DNA from: Candolleomyces eurysporus
Lineage: Eukaryota; Basidiomycota; Agaricomycetes; Agaricales; Psathyrellaceae
DNA: 64,000 nucleotides
Direction: 5' to 3'
Assembly (NCBI GenBank): GCA_027579435.1
Contig: JANBPK010000717.1
Span: 93,820-157,819, forward strand
Shown here: positions 1-12,073 of the stretch, one piece after another
How the letters are laid out: the number at the start of each line of letters is the position of its first letter
How positions within the stretch are numbered: position 1 is the first letter of the stretch
Translations under genes and position numbers: made by a program
The notes under the pieces: model-generated
What the model was told of the DNA's origin: nothing
Seen by the model: only the letters and a program-made list of their open reading frames with translations
Database searches by the model: none

Positions 1-292
1 CTTGCGAAATACATAGCACATTTCTCAGTGACTTCATCGTGGATACCCATGGTCCACACCGCAGGCTTTAGGGAAAACGAGGGTACCGACGCTGAACAAG
101 ATCGAGTCAGGGAGCAAGCCAGAGGCGAACAGACAACAAAACACCTGCCTAACCAAATCGGGATAACATCCACGTGCCTCGAAATTCTCTAACGCATACC
201 CTCATCATCTAATCCAAAAGTCCCATAGATAGGACAGAAAAATGGCAAGTTTCGCGAGCATCTCGTGCTGTATCGCTGAAAAATTAACAGCC

Positions 293-1676
293 ATGCGTAG
301 AGGCCTATTCTTCTGCAAGGTATTTGAACAAATATTCCGAGTGATTAGAGTGCAGGGAACCAAACGCGCGATTAAAACCCCAGGTCATGAACGATCATTA
401 ACTCAAATCAAGTTCAACGCGGACGGGGACCTCTTGTTCAGCTGCTCAAAGGATAGCGTTATCAATGTCTGGTACTCGCACAACGGAGAGCGACTAGGAA
501 CGTACGATGGGCACAACGGTACCGTCTGGACGGTGGATTCTGATCGTGCGTACCCCCATCATCATTATACCGCCTCTTTTTTTTTGCTAATCTCTATGCG
601 GTTGGCTACTAGCATCGACCGAGTTGATGGTGTCCGGTTCTGCCGACAATGCGATGAAGCTATGGCAGGTATCGACGGGAAAGTGTCTCTATACTTGGGA
701 GTTCCCCACTGCTGTGAAGCGAGTAGCCTTCAACGAAGAAGGCACACAAATCGTCTGCATCACCGAGCAACGGATGGGATACCAATGCGCGATCAGGGTT
801 TTCAAGATTAACAGGGACGAGCCGACTAAACGTGCGTGTTTTGTCGACTCTCAATGCGGTTCGGCCCTGACTATCGTTTTCCAGAGTCCAAGGAGCCTCT
901 GCACATGTTCAACCCCATCGGCTCGAAAGCGACCGTCTGCGCGTTTACTCCTACGCCCCATGTCATCATCACTGGCCACGAATCTGGAAAAGTTGCGCTC
1001 TTCAACGTGAAATCGGGCGAAGAGATTGAAAACAATGAGCGGGCGCACAGCGATGTGATCACTGATCTGCAATTGAGCAAGGATCGAACCTACTGCGTGA
1101 CCAGCAGCAAGGATAAGTCGGCTCGGGTACGTGTTTTATTGTGTGGTGCTCTGAAGGCTGTACATGGCAGGTTTCTGATTTTCTGAAATTTTGTGTTTGT
1201 GTGCAGATACACGACACAAAGAACTTGATGGTGATCAAGACGTTCACTACAGAAACGCCTCTGAACAGCGCAGCGATCGCGCCCAACAAGCCCTATGTAA
1301 GTCTGCGTGATACACCGAGATGACCGCCTCTCATCCAATATGAATATTATCACAGATTCTCCTTGGTGGTGGGCAGGAGGCTATGAGTGTCACGACGACC
1401 TCACTACGACAGGGCAAATTCGAGACACGATTTTGGCACAAGGTGTTTGAGGAGGAGGTAGGACGGGTCAAGGGACACTTTGGTCCTATCAACACGTACG
1501 TTCCCTCCATCACCATCGAATGCTTTCAGCCTAATCAGAGCCTTTTCAGCATCGCTGTTCATCCCCATGGATCCATGTATGCGTCGGGAGGAGAGGATGG
1601 CTTTGTCCGGGTGCATCACTATGACGATTCGTACTTTAAAGCCAAGCCATACGGTGATGTTGAGATTATCGACTAG
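293..1676 (+). CDS. TIF34: Eukaryotic translation initiation factor 3 subunit I (eIF3i, WD40 propeller)
   Basis: Subunit i of eIF3, which acts in the cytoplasm in loading mRNA and initiator tRNA on the 40S ribosome. Spliced exons: to 545, 613-831, 885-1126, 1207-1296, 1356-1495, 1550-1676; every junction keeps frame. The product shows family signatures in order: [70 protein letters not shown] and [11 protein letters not shown] at the C-terminus. From GHERS to the stop is 326 residues, close to the whole family length (about 335), so only a few residues are missing upstream. The start is uncertain: the ATGs at 242 and 293 are both in frame and both give a longer N-terminus than usual, so a short intron between 293 and 383 is likely. 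Confidence 0.93.
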
Positions 1677-2218
1677 AAGTCTTGTGTAGTATCATATCCC
1701 TTCTTGAAACACTTGCGAGCCGGGGTTATCGCCGGTGCGCTATCTATGGTCAACGGGCGTCGAGCGCTGAGCGCTGGAGCTCGGCCCATAAAGGGAAAGC
1801 TCCCGAATCTCGCGACTTGGCTGTAGATACCTTGTTTTTCTAGCCTGCCTGGGGTGTTGAGTCGTCTTCTCTGCAAACTTGTACACATACGCACACACAC
1901 GGATGCACCTTCGAATGCAATGCCCCCAATATGGGTTGCTGAGCCCAGCTGAGCACCCACAAGTGTTGCCCAAGTTTTCTTGTGCACATGGAGATAGGAG
2001 CTCTTATGTCAGCTCTGGGCAGCTTGGCCGGCTGAGCGGTGGTCTTGACGAGATAATTCCAGCTGTAAGAAAGGCGACGGCTCGCGTTTGGATGCCATAA
2101 TCCGCCCTCACATTGTTCCTCCTTCACCTCGCATTGTCCTGCTCATATTGACCTGGCGTCCTCCTCCTCCTCCTCCTTCTTCGTCTTCGAATTCTTCTGC
2201 CGAACAACGTGAATTAGG
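1677..2218. other. Intergenic stretch, no gene seen
   Basis: This is the 3' flank of eIF3i and the upstream region of the next gene. A CTC-rich pyrimidine tract (about 2158-2180) lies just before the next ATG, as is common for promoters in these fungi. Short open frames on both strands have no coding character that I recognise. Confidence 0.6.
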
Positions 2219-3673
2219 ATGCTTCCTTTAAACCTAACTCTTTATCTTCTCTCGCTGCTGCAAGCCAGTTGCGCAATCTCGTTTCCTTCAACACACCGCC
2301 GTCGGACCACAACTTCGAGTTCTTGGTCGAGGAGGGATTCGTCGTCGACGCGGAACGTCCCTCCAGAGGGGTTCCATAATCCGTACGACAATGGCGGTCA
2401 TTTGTTAACCGTGCGTCTTCTCTCTCGTTATTTCAACCGTCATGTGAAGAGAGCCCGACCGACTGACAGCTCCCCCCCCTTTCGGAACCATTCATTTTTA
2501 GATTATACCTGTTACATATCCTATGGGACAGGGCGAGCCTATCAACGGGGTGATATCTGGGAACTCGGATGCGAGGGTGCTCGTGGATCAGGAGGTGGAC
2601 GGGGGGCTGCTCAACTATTTCTTGTACGTTACCGTTGCTCCCGCTGCTCCACACCCCCTCGCACAGACCACCTCATTTTTATCTGGTCCTTGTTCGCAGG
2701 TCTCTCGGATTCTCTGGGAACTGCTTGGGGCAACAAGCAGACTCGTTTCAGGCTGCGAATTTGGGGGATGGGAATGGTGATAGTACGTGCACCCCTTCCC
2801 TGCATGTCGGAGCAATGGCCTGACATACGACTCTCGATAGAGAACGAGACCGCTGTTATGCGGTGGAATTACGGGGATGCTCAGCTTGGGTCATGTAGAG
2901 AGACTATCCAGGGAGGCAACCATTTCAGATATTGGATACAGAATGGTCCTCAACGGAATAGGTGGGTGGCCCCTTACGGTGTCAGGCCTGCCTCATGCTC
3001 ACTGGCGGTTTAGTGGCGCTGTATTCATGGCCATCTCGTACGAGAAACCAATTGCCGGTGAGTTGTCCTTGCAGCGTCCTCGAGGTTCGTGTCTTTACCC
3101 ATGCTGCTCATGTAGAGCAACACGACATTATCTTGAACGGGTATAATCTCGGAAGGTTAGACTTAAGCTTTCCCCTCCCTTGAAATCCTTATCTTACCGG
3201 CTCGCTTGCTTTTCCGCAGGGACTGGCTCATTGGCAATGTCACCGGCTCGGAAATTCCAACGATGAACCTCACAGACGGGATGCAGTTCAGCGGAACCAC
3301 GTCCTGGGCCAACTACACCTACAACACCGACATCAAATTGGTCTATGGGATCCTCCCCAACACCAGCGACGCGATAAACCACAACTGGACGGTCGCGGCG
3401 GACGGGATCAATGCGTCAGATGGAATGTTGGCTGTTTTCAACGTGCAAATCGTCGGTGAACCAGCAAAATCGTGCGTAGCAGCTCTGCATAGCCTCCTGC
3501 CAACCTTTTCTTGGAAGGGGGAGGAGTAACTCTTTGCCAAGATCAAGCCACTCAACTTTGTTTTTCTACTTTGCAGGTCTGCGTTCAGGGTCCAACCCGT
3601 TAAGGCTTGGCAACTACATTCGATACTCGCAGCTCTGGTGCTCCTACCCTCCCTACACTTCGTCACTCTCTAG
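2219..3673 (+). CDS. Secreted or membrane-anchored glycoprotein of unknown function
   Basis: I do not know a function. Eight exons join in frame: 2219-2410, 2532-2623, 2700-2782, 2841-2961, 3014-3057, 3116-3155, 3220-3471, 3577-3673, giving 306 residues. The N-terminus is a clear signal peptide (MLPLNLTLYLLSLLQASCA), followed by a Ser/Arg/Thr-rich linker and a globular part with VLVDQ, GGLLNYFLSLGFSGNCLGQ, RWNYGDAQLG, GGNHFRYW and HDIILNGYNLGRDWLIGN. Several N-glycosylation sequons are visible (NET, NVT, NLT, NYT, NWT). The last residues form a hydrophobic tail (LHSILAALVLLPSLHF) that ends at the stop, as in GPI-anchored proteins or proteins held by a C-terminal membrane segment. The protein is therefore expected at the cell surface or outside. 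I believe similar proteins occur across mushroom genomes, but no activity comes to mind. Confidence 0.8.
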
Positions 3674-4281
3674 ATCGGCGCAGGGATATGGGTTGGTTGT
3701 TATGACTTGTCAAGATGAATACTACACATGCCGTCGGTGCAAACAGGAAGCCTCGTGTCACAAACACCTTACTTATACTTAGATATCTCCATGAAGTAGT
3801 CACTTCTAACTACTATTTTTAGTTTATTTGCATGCATATTTAATAGTGGGAATGGACACTATAGACCACATCATGCCTTTGGTGCAACACAGACTGTATT
3901 ATTAGTTTTCGAAATGATTTTTGCAGATGACTTGCATTGCTCCTCCTGGGTCTTATCGGCGTAACTAGTGAACCCATACGCAACGACGCGAAATTAGACA
4001 ATAGGGGATTTGTGCCAAAAATGGTAGTTACATCGACGGAGCACCAATCAACCCTTTCTCTTTCTTTGTTTGACTCTTTTGACTCATGGCTCCGCCAAAG
4101 CAGGACAAGGCGCCTACCGACGGTTGAATAAAACCAACCATCGCCCCCTCCACCTAAAGCCCCCCTACTCTGCGTACCCAGGATCGGGGTGCGAGTGCCG
4201 GTGCATTGACAACGCCCACAACAGCGACACGAGCTACACGACCCCAGCAACGACGCACCCTGCCACCGTCTTTGGAGGAGG

Positions 4282-5732
4282 ATGCCTCACAAACCGACCA
4301 GATCGTCCAATCCGCAGAGACGGTTTGTGATTGCGGACAACGCGACGGTGTACGAAGCGAGAGACCACTGGCAGGAGCCAGATACGCACCGTCGAAAGCG
4401 GAAGCGCGACGACGACTCTGATCAGGAGGACGGCTACGGCGGTGGCAGGGCGCAGGACCTTTCACCTTTCGTTCGGGACCAGGAAACGTACATTGGCGAA
4501 GCGACCTTGAACGATGTTGTTGTGCTCGTTAAGAAGACGTTGTTCAAGGTGTGTGCATCTCGTCCCCCGATCATACGACGTTTCTGAATGGATGGCTGGA
4601 TGGATGGGCTGTAGGTGCCCGTGGAGCTGTTTCAATGCAAGAGTAACCTCGATATAGGCAAGGGGTATTTTGCGGGAAAGTACACTGATGAGTGTCCTCT
4701 GCTCTTCAAGATGCAGGTGTTCACTCGCGACAATGAGATGGTGGACAAGTTTCGTTCTCTGCTCTGGGCGTTTAAACTTTCCTTGTGCGTCGTCTTTCAT
4801 CTGTTTCACTGTATCATGCTCTAATACGATAATCTCTTTCTTTCTTTCTTTCTCTATTTCGTCACTTTTAGTGACTCCACGCGGTTCGGATCCATCCCGC
4901 AAGACCCCTCCGAAGTCGACCGCATCCTCGACATCGCCAAGCTCACCTACGAGATCGAACTGGAAGCTCTATACGTGTGGGCCCGACAAAAAGTAATAGA
5001 GGCCTCCCAGAACGACGTGTACATGGAAGCCTTCTCCTCCTCCACCCTCCGCAAGCTCGTCGAAGTCGGCGTCCTCTTCAACAACCCCCCAAAGCGGTCC
5101 GTCAAACCCACACCCTCATCGGTATCGCCCGCGTTCACCACCCCCTGCACGATCAACATCATACCCTTCATCGCCCTCAAGTGGGCGCACCGCATTCGCC
5201 ACAAGCGAGNCCCCGCCCGTCCCCCGCGATCCAGGTCGCAGAGGAGTACGGGCTCGCAGAGCTGAAGGGGATAGCCTATTACGTGCATCTGCAGGATATG
5301 GGCGACATGCAGAGCCCGCCGTGCATGCAGAGCATGATGGTCTCGCAGGTGCGCACCGACCCCAAGCTGGACAAGCCGCAGGTCCTCCGGCTCTTTGCGG
5401 GCTACTTCTCCTTGGTGAGCTTTTGGGAGCGGTTTAGGCGGACGCCGCTGGAGCTGCCCCGCGCGGATGCGTGCTCCCCCGACGAGCATGCAAGGTGCAG
5501 TTCGGTGTGGGTGAGGAGGTGGGGGAGCGCGATTGGGTGGAGCCGGATTTTGAGCTACAATAGTGCGGATGCGCTCGGACTCTTGGCGTGTTTGAAGGAC
5601 CAGTTGGCTGGGGATGATCAGCTGAAGGAGGGCGTGCACCCAGAGTGCAGGGAAGCGGGGTTGGGGCTGCTTGAGAGGAAGAGGAGGGAGGTTGAGGCGA
5701 ATCTCGTTTCGCACTTTTTGGGCTGCATCTGA
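4282..5732 (+). CDS. BTB/POZ domain protein, Agaricomycete type
   Basis: Exons 4282-4548, 4615-4784, 4872-5121 and 5235-5732 splice in frame to 394 residues. After a basic/acidic N-terminus (HRRKRKRDDDSDQED) comes a BTB-like segment: a hydrophobic strand (DVVVLVKKTLFKVPVELFQ), then YFAGKYTDECPLLF, then the typical LLWAFKLSFDSTRF and VDRILDIAKLTYEIELEAL helices. The C-terminal half (about residues 230-394) resembles the alpha-helical tail of mushroom BTB proteins. BTB domains mediate dimerisation or binding to cullin-3. The partner cannot be read from the sequence. Another ATG at 4086 (MAPPKQDKAPTDG) could be an upstream exon. One N lies in intron 3. Confidence 0.75.
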
Positions 5733-6515
5733 AGGACGCCGATAGCTAGCTAGCTAGCTGTGGGTGTGGTGCTATACCTGCGTGCTTTTTTCCATTTCCT
5801 TTTCGGCATCGTTTCTTGATTTCTTTATTTATCGACATCTCATTATTACATCCACATCACCCAGCATACCTACCCACTCTTACGACTCACGAACGGACAC
5901 AATCATCTTGTATAGATATTCAATCAGATTAAAAATTTATTCATTCCAGACATTCCGCGACGTGAACAACAAGCAAGTGCAAAAATGGATATATAACAAA
6001 AGTACGTACGTAGCCATGGATGAGAGGGATAAGTAAAGGTTCATGAGAGTGACATCAAGTCGTCAAGGTAAAAAGCAAGAAAAACGAGACAAGAGAACGA
6101 GAAAATGCGTAACAAAGAACCAAGTCGTAAAAGAAGGCGTAGAAAAAAGAGCGTAGCNAAAAGTCGTGTCGTGGACAGCGTAAACAGAGCGTATAGCGTG
6201 TAGCATAAACAGAGCAAGCGTGATGTTCGGTAAGGGTACGTGGTCGTAACCGNAAAGCAGGTGGCAGAGCGAAAGCGAGTGTGGGGGGTTATGANGAGCG
6301 ACGAGGAGTAGCAAAGCAGAGCGGGGGATAGCAGAACAAAGCAGAGGGGGTAGGGGGGATCGGTATAGATATATAGATAATTGGTGGGCAGAAAGCAGAA
6401 CAAATGATATGAGGTATGCAAGGAAGAATGCGCACGATGAGTGAACATAATAATAAGAAGTGCAACGGAAAAGGTAGAGTGAGAAGGCTGCTGTTAATTT
6501 TAGCAAGAAAGGAAA
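5733..6515. other. Convergent intergenic stretch with a TAGC microsatellite
   Basis: Holds the 3' flanks of the BTB gene (+) and the kinase gene (-). A short (TAGC)n tract lies at about 5742-5759. The right part (about 6060-6480) is purine-rich on the + strand and contains several N. No coding potential is recognised. Confidence 0.6.
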
Positions 6516-9500
6516 TCAGTACGCCCGGGAAAGACGTCGACCATTCGGAACCATCGCCTTGAACGCCCTCCTCACGAGGGAAACAGTCGAGTTGCCGTCA
6601 TCCTTGTTCAGCGGCGTCGTCCCCCCCATCTCACTATCATGCGGCGCAGTCGTTATGATTCCCAGCTCATCAACCGACACCGCCCTCCTCTCAATATCCT
6701 CGCTCGAGACCGGTGGAGGCATCGGCTTCTTAGCAGTATAGAAAGCACGATGGCTATTCTCCTTCTTGCTGGCAGCAGGTCCAAGCGTATTGGCGACAGG
6801 CGGGAGGTTCTCCGACTGGTACCCCTTCCCATGCCGCTTCACCCCAGAGGTCATCAAGAACCTATCATACACGGTCTCTAGCCGTTGTCGATCAGGCGTG
6901 TCGAGGTACGGCTGTTGGTCTTGACTGGGGTCGGGGTCGAAGGGGGGTACGGCTCCACATGGCAGATCGACGACTGCAAGTCCTCATACGACATATCCTT
7001 CGCCAAAGGGGTGTTGTCCAGCAAATCGTCGCGTGAGGTATACGGTTGCTTGACGAAGAGATTGCGGTCGACGACTTCGGCGAGGCGTGGAGAAGGCTCA
7101 GCGTGAGCGTCAATGGCGTCCTGCATCGACAGGGGCATGATGCGTAGTTGAGCAAGGCTGCCGTATTGGCGGCTGCCCTTGGGGCTGGCGATGTTGCTCG
7201 AAGGTTCAGGTAGTGGTACGACCTTGGATTCGCCGAAAAGAGGGCAAGCAACGGGCTCCAAAGGTGATCGTGTCGAAACGGTGGCCCTGCGCTGCCTTGA
7301 AGGTGTCACGATTTCTGGAATAACGAATTGACTCTCCGTTGGAGACACCACGTTCGACGCGGGTGTTTCATGTCCAGCGCTTGAGGAGTCCTTGTTGGAG
7401 TACTGGTGGCCAGAGTAAGATGAAGGAGGCATATTGGATGCAAAGCTGCTGTCCATTGGGCTTGGTGCGCCGCTCTCATCGAAAATCTGGCTTGCGGCGA
7501 GGATACGACGGGGAAGTCTTGACGAGCGCTGAGCACGAGCTGTAGGCGGCACAGGTAACGGTGGTAGCTTGTAGTCGCCGCGAGTGCTAGCTGGCATTTC
7601 GAAAGCAACTTGAGCTTCTTCAACGACCCCTGGTACAGCTTGTCAGAATGATTTCAACATTTGAAGGAGAGAAGAAGACCAACTTTCGACGTTCTTCAGC
7701 CAGATAGCCATTCTATCCGCCTGAGTTTCAGCAGCCACTTGCTCAGTCGCCGCTGCATTCTTGATTGGTGCCAGTGGCGACAACGGGGAGTTCGCGGGAG
7801 GGGATGTCATCGGTGTCGCGGGTACGCTCGCTGTGGGGCGGAAGGCACTATAAGCAGAGAAACAAACCGATTTTATCCGAGAGACTAACCTTCGGCTGGT
7901 TTTTGGGAGTCCTTCCAGCCTCGAGACATCATCCGCTCAGTTTGTTCGGCTTCCCTAGCGATTTCGAATGAAATGCCTCGTGTTGGTGTTGATCCACTAG
8001 TGGCAGCGGCACGGCCAATGGAGGATTGTTTGTAGAATTGTAGGGTTTTGTCTGTGGAAGAATGAATGCGGTGAGAAGCTTGCCTTGGAACGATATAACA
8101 TCAGACTCACCAATAGATGATTTGATAGTGTGCTTGAAGATATTTTGTTTGGACTGTTTTGGTGGTACGGGGGGTGCAGCAGCCTGCGCTGGTGTGTTGT
8201 TCGGTGTTNGGGGCAGGAAGAGTGTTGAGCACTGGAAAAATGGTTAGTGAGAGTTGCTAATGTGGAAGAATGCATATGCGACGTACTTCGACTCAAGGGA
8301 GACATAACGGGAGGCAATGGCAGTGTGGGTGGACTGGATGGACGAGAGGGCCGCTCCTTGGTTCCAGTATTTTCTTTGTCATAGTCCATCCCGACACTCT
8401 CTTTGTCGCGGTGACTATTCATCTTCTTGATTGGTATCCTTGTATGCCTTTCAACGCTGTCATATGGCTTGGACTCCTTCTTGAAAACCATAGGTTTCTC
8501 ATCTTCCTCGACCTGTTTCTTCTTTTCTTCTTCTTCTGCCTCTTCTGCCTTCCTCTTCCCCTTCTCCTTTTCTTTTTCCTTCTCCCGCTCTCTCTCAAAG
8601 TGTTCATCTCTCTCCCTCTCAAGCTCTTCCAACCTCTCCATCTCCCTCAGCCTCTGCTTCTCCCTCTCCCACTCCAAAACACGGTCCTTCACATTCGACG
8701 AGGTCTTCTTCCCCGTCTTCGCTGCTGCCTCGTTCGCCAAACTGCTGTGGCTCTTCCTTAGCTCTGCGAACACTCCAGACCGTCGCTTGCTCGTCATCTC
8801 ATCGAGCTTCTTCACCGGGATCCGACTGGCTGCAGAATGGGAAAGGCTATTATCTGGTGACAACACAGCACCGAAGGCTCGACGCGCTTTCGTGGCGTCT
8901 CGATTGGGATTGAGGCTCGAGTTTGCCACAAGGTTCTCCTTGGCAGAAGCCGAACGATGAGGTGTGGTTGGGGGCGATCCCTTGATAGGAGAAAGGTCGA
9001 GGACAGGATGGGCTTTCTTGCGTGGTGCTGCAAAAAGAGACAAAGGTTAGTAACAAATTCTTGCACGATGCCTCGGAGAACCTACGCTTGGTTGTCGTAG
9101 TATTGACTTTGGGTTGGGATTTCGACTTGACGAGGTTATGGCGCATGGAGGCGTCTGACAATTCGCGTCCAAGTCCTGGAGGCGATACTGGGCTCTCGAT
9201 CGCTTTCGATGGAGGTGTCATGTTCAGGAGCTTGTCCAAGTCCTTTTCAAAGGCGAGGGAGGTGTAGCTGGCAGAGCGACCTGCGAGCAACTTGTCAACG
9301 AACATCTACAATCTCACGAAGACCGGACATACGGTGAATTTGAGAGTCCCGGTTGGACTTCCAATAGGCATCATTCAACGCCTGAGCAGCGGTGCAACGC
9401 AAGTCGGCATTGGGAGACATCATTCGAAGGAGAAGTTTCTCCATCCTATCCGAGAATGACCATTTCCCGATCCATTTGCCGCGAAGCTGATTAACAGAGG

Positions 9501-10659
9501 TGTCAGTCAAATTTGGAGGTCTCTTGGAGTTCCAGTGATGGGCACATACTGTCCGGGACCAGTACCGCTCAACATCTTCCTTTGTCTCGAGGGCATTTCC
9601 ATCGTATTCTTCGAAGGGTGTTCGACCGGAGAGAATTTCGAAGAATGTGACGCCCAGTGACCAGACATCGGACTTGCGAGTGTCGTGCGTAATTCCTCTT
9701 GCACGTTCTGGTGATAGGTACTGAATGCGAAAGCGGTCAAAACGCGCTAGAAACCTCGGAAAAATGGGTGTTACCTCTGGTGTGCCATAAGTCAAATTGC
9801 TATGGAAGCTCGTCTCTTCTTCAGGGTCCTTGAGCTCTGCAAATCCGAAATCCACGAGGACAGGAATGTTCTTGTGTGAAAGAAGGATATTGGCCGGTCT
9901 AAAGAAGAGTCATACATCAGAACGTGTTTTCGGGGATAGTTCGATAGTAAGTAAGCGGAGGCCTAAAACGCCACTTACTTGATGTCGTTGTGAACGACGC
10001 CTCGCCTATGGAGGAAGTCGACGCCGGAGAGAAGGAAATGGAACCATTCGCGAGCCTTGGACTCCTCGACCTCGACCGGGATGAGTGTGGGAAGGTACGT
10101 CCTGGAAACCGTCAATCAACAAGTTAATTGGTGGGCGAAACAAGGATGTCCACAACGGGCGTACATGGTGATCATGGCGTAGGAGGGGGTCATGACGAAC
10201 GAGTAGAACGAAATAATGGAGGGATGTGGGTCGTCCTTGAATGCGCGAACAATCTTCATCTCGTTCCACCTGCGCAAAGCCCTGAGTTAAGAAAACACCA
10301 AGTCGTCGGTTGTCATGTCCACTTACAGGGACTTAATACGCGAAGCATTCGCAGCCGTCTTCTTACGATGCACGAGCTTGACTGCAAATTTCCGCCCTGC
10401 ATCCCTCAGCGCTACGTGTTCTGAAAAGGGTCTTGACCGCTTTGGCCTGACGAGCCACACGCTACCCCAATTGCCATTGCCGATCTATGACCCACCCCAG
10501 TCAACTAGTCAGTATTTTGTTGACACCTCACTCGTTGATTAGCCGCTGGCGTACCTCTTCAATAAAATCGAGCTCTTGCGAAATAACTTGATCAGAGATG
10601 GAGTAGACTGCATTTGGAGACTCCAGCTCTGCTGGACTCGGCGTCCTTGACGAGTCCAT
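6516..10659 (-). CDS. Ser/Thr protein kinase with long disordered and coiled-coil tail
   Basis: Kinase exons on the minus strand: 10659-10555, 10484-10327, 10269-10165, 10101-9979, 9898-9775, 9720-9550, then from 9486. They encode MDSSRTPSPAELESP, the glycine loop IGNGNWGSVW, the ATP lysine in FAVKLVH, the catalytic loop HNDIKPANILL (HND instead of HRD), VDFGFAEL (DFG), a GTPEYLSPERARG activation segment and DVWSLGVTFFEILSGRTPFE. The kinase domain is N-terminal and complete. The tail of more than 800 residues is Ser/Pro rich, with a charged coiled coil (ERERDEHFEREREKEKEKEK, near 8560-8640). The reading frame of the tail breaks near 9300 (MSGLREIVD to MFVDKLLAG) and near 6880-6960; unusual short introns or base errors could explain this. 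The C-terminus is taken as the stop at 6516. The subfamily is not certain. Confidence 0.8.
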
Positions 10660-10956
10660 GGTTGTTGGGTCGCTTGGTGTCGCCTTGGTGTCACGAAATT
10701 CTGGAGACCCGGGGAGGAAGGGTCGAGATACGGGGGTGGAGGAGGGAGGAGGAGGAGGAAGAAGACAGCAATAACGAGGAGAACCCCAGTTGAACTCTCG
10801 AACACGGCTTCACAAGTTTTGATGGCGCCGCTCTCTCTTCGAATGAACAGTGCCACAACAAACCATAATAACGCGCTCAAACACGCGTTCCTGTGAGAAC
10901 GACGCGTCGACCCGGATCCTTTACACGGTTCCAACGCTTATACCAAGCGAAATTAT
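10660..10956. other. Promoter region of the kinase gene
   Basis: Upstream of the kinase ATG and left of the first array boundary repeat. It contains an uninterrupted purine tract (GGAGGA-type, about 10731-10770), a pyrimidine tract when read in the direction of the kinase. No gene is seen. Confidence 0.4.
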
Positions 10957-11250
10957 GATTTTCGTACTTCTGAACGCGCTGTGTGTCTTTCTTCGTGGAC
11001 CACAATACTTTTGTGAAGTGGAACGCGGAAGTAAATTTGCCTCCGTTTCCCGCCATGCGAAGACTTGACGCGACCCGACGCGCTCACATGATCGCTTGGG
11101 GCTTCTTGCAACGCGCGCGCCTCGTGGATCTTCCGATTCCCATACACGCGTAGTGCTAGCCTTTCTAAGGGATATACCGTACCTTGTATGACCCAAAAGA
11201 CTAGGATGGTTCGCGGCCTCTCACGGTGGCCTTGTCCCACTTGTTGGTCA
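10957..11250. repeat. Array boundary repeat, copy 0
   Basis: Shares long stretches with 19517-19850, 23639-23880 and 28975-29220, for example CCTCGTGGAT, CTTCTGAACG, GCGGAAG and TTTGCCTCCGTTTCC, and the line of text around TATACCGT...GTGACCCAAA. It marks the left end of the triplicated region. Downstream sequence (about 11290-11760) also matches 23884-24370, including CCTTGAACGGGTTAATTATG, so the inter-copy spacer is duplicated as well. Confidence 0.75.
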
Positions 11251-12010
11251 AGGAATCCAAGTACGTGATGCTCTCGCGAATCAACCCCTTGAACGGGTTA
11301 ATTATGCTCCGAATGCTCCCATATTCCGGGATCACACAAGGATTGTCAAAAGAACTAGGAGGAAAAGTTCAAACTTGAAGACAAGGGAAACCATAGCTCG
11401 AATGCTGCATACTCCTTCCTTCAACAGCGAAAACATCTAGTTTGAACAAAAGTTCTCTAGGATATCCTCACCAATGAGGAGTCAGACACAATATAGAGAC
11501 CTCTGAGCTCCGTATCAGTTGAGTAGCAATTAACTTTGAGGAAATGTGTGACGCACTCGACTAACAAGGCTCACCCGGACTGTGTGACTATGGCATAAGC
11601 AAAGTACAACAACCGTCCAGCTTCAGTACCTAGCGCTCAACGGTGTCTCCGCGGCCAACGCCTCTCCCAACCGCTACCCACTAAACCCCCACTTCGAGAC
11701 GAGTCGCTATGGCTGTGGACTGATTCCTTATCGCGCGCCGCCACTGGCATGTGACATGTCAACTCAATCAGCTTTTCATGAGCTCCACGGTAAGCGCCCA
11801 AACCAGGCACAGCCTTCTTTCAACTGCTGTTCCAACGGGTGGCGATTTCTGCTTGCGAGCGAAGCTTTCTTGGGTCCTGTTCCCGGATTATTCTCCATTC
11901 GTACCTGAGTACCCATACTTACCAGGTAGGTTGAATCAGAGATAAAGACCTTAAAGAGTGTTGTGCAGCTCATTAGGGTTTTGGATCCCAGCCTAACGAG
12001 ACACCAACCT

Positions 12011-12023
12011 GGACAAAGTGTCC
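12011..12023. promoter_or_regulatory. Conserved inverted repeat GGACA-AAG-TGTCC upstream of gene A1
   Basis: A perfect 5-bp inverted repeat with a 3-base loop, 50 bases before the ATG of A1. The same 13 bases occur before A2 and A3. It could be a transcription-factor half-site pair or a 5'-UTR hairpin. No binding protein is known to me. Confidence 0.4.
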
Positions 12024-12073
12024 AGGAATATCCAGTTTTCCATCGACTCGTCGCCTACTCTCTCCGGCAAGCA

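Noticed and set aside
8270..8960. Long + strand frames rich in Phe, Ser and Leu opposite the kinase tail
   Set aside because: They mirror the Glu/Lys/Arg-rich coiled coil on the minus strand. The low-complexity shadow explains them.
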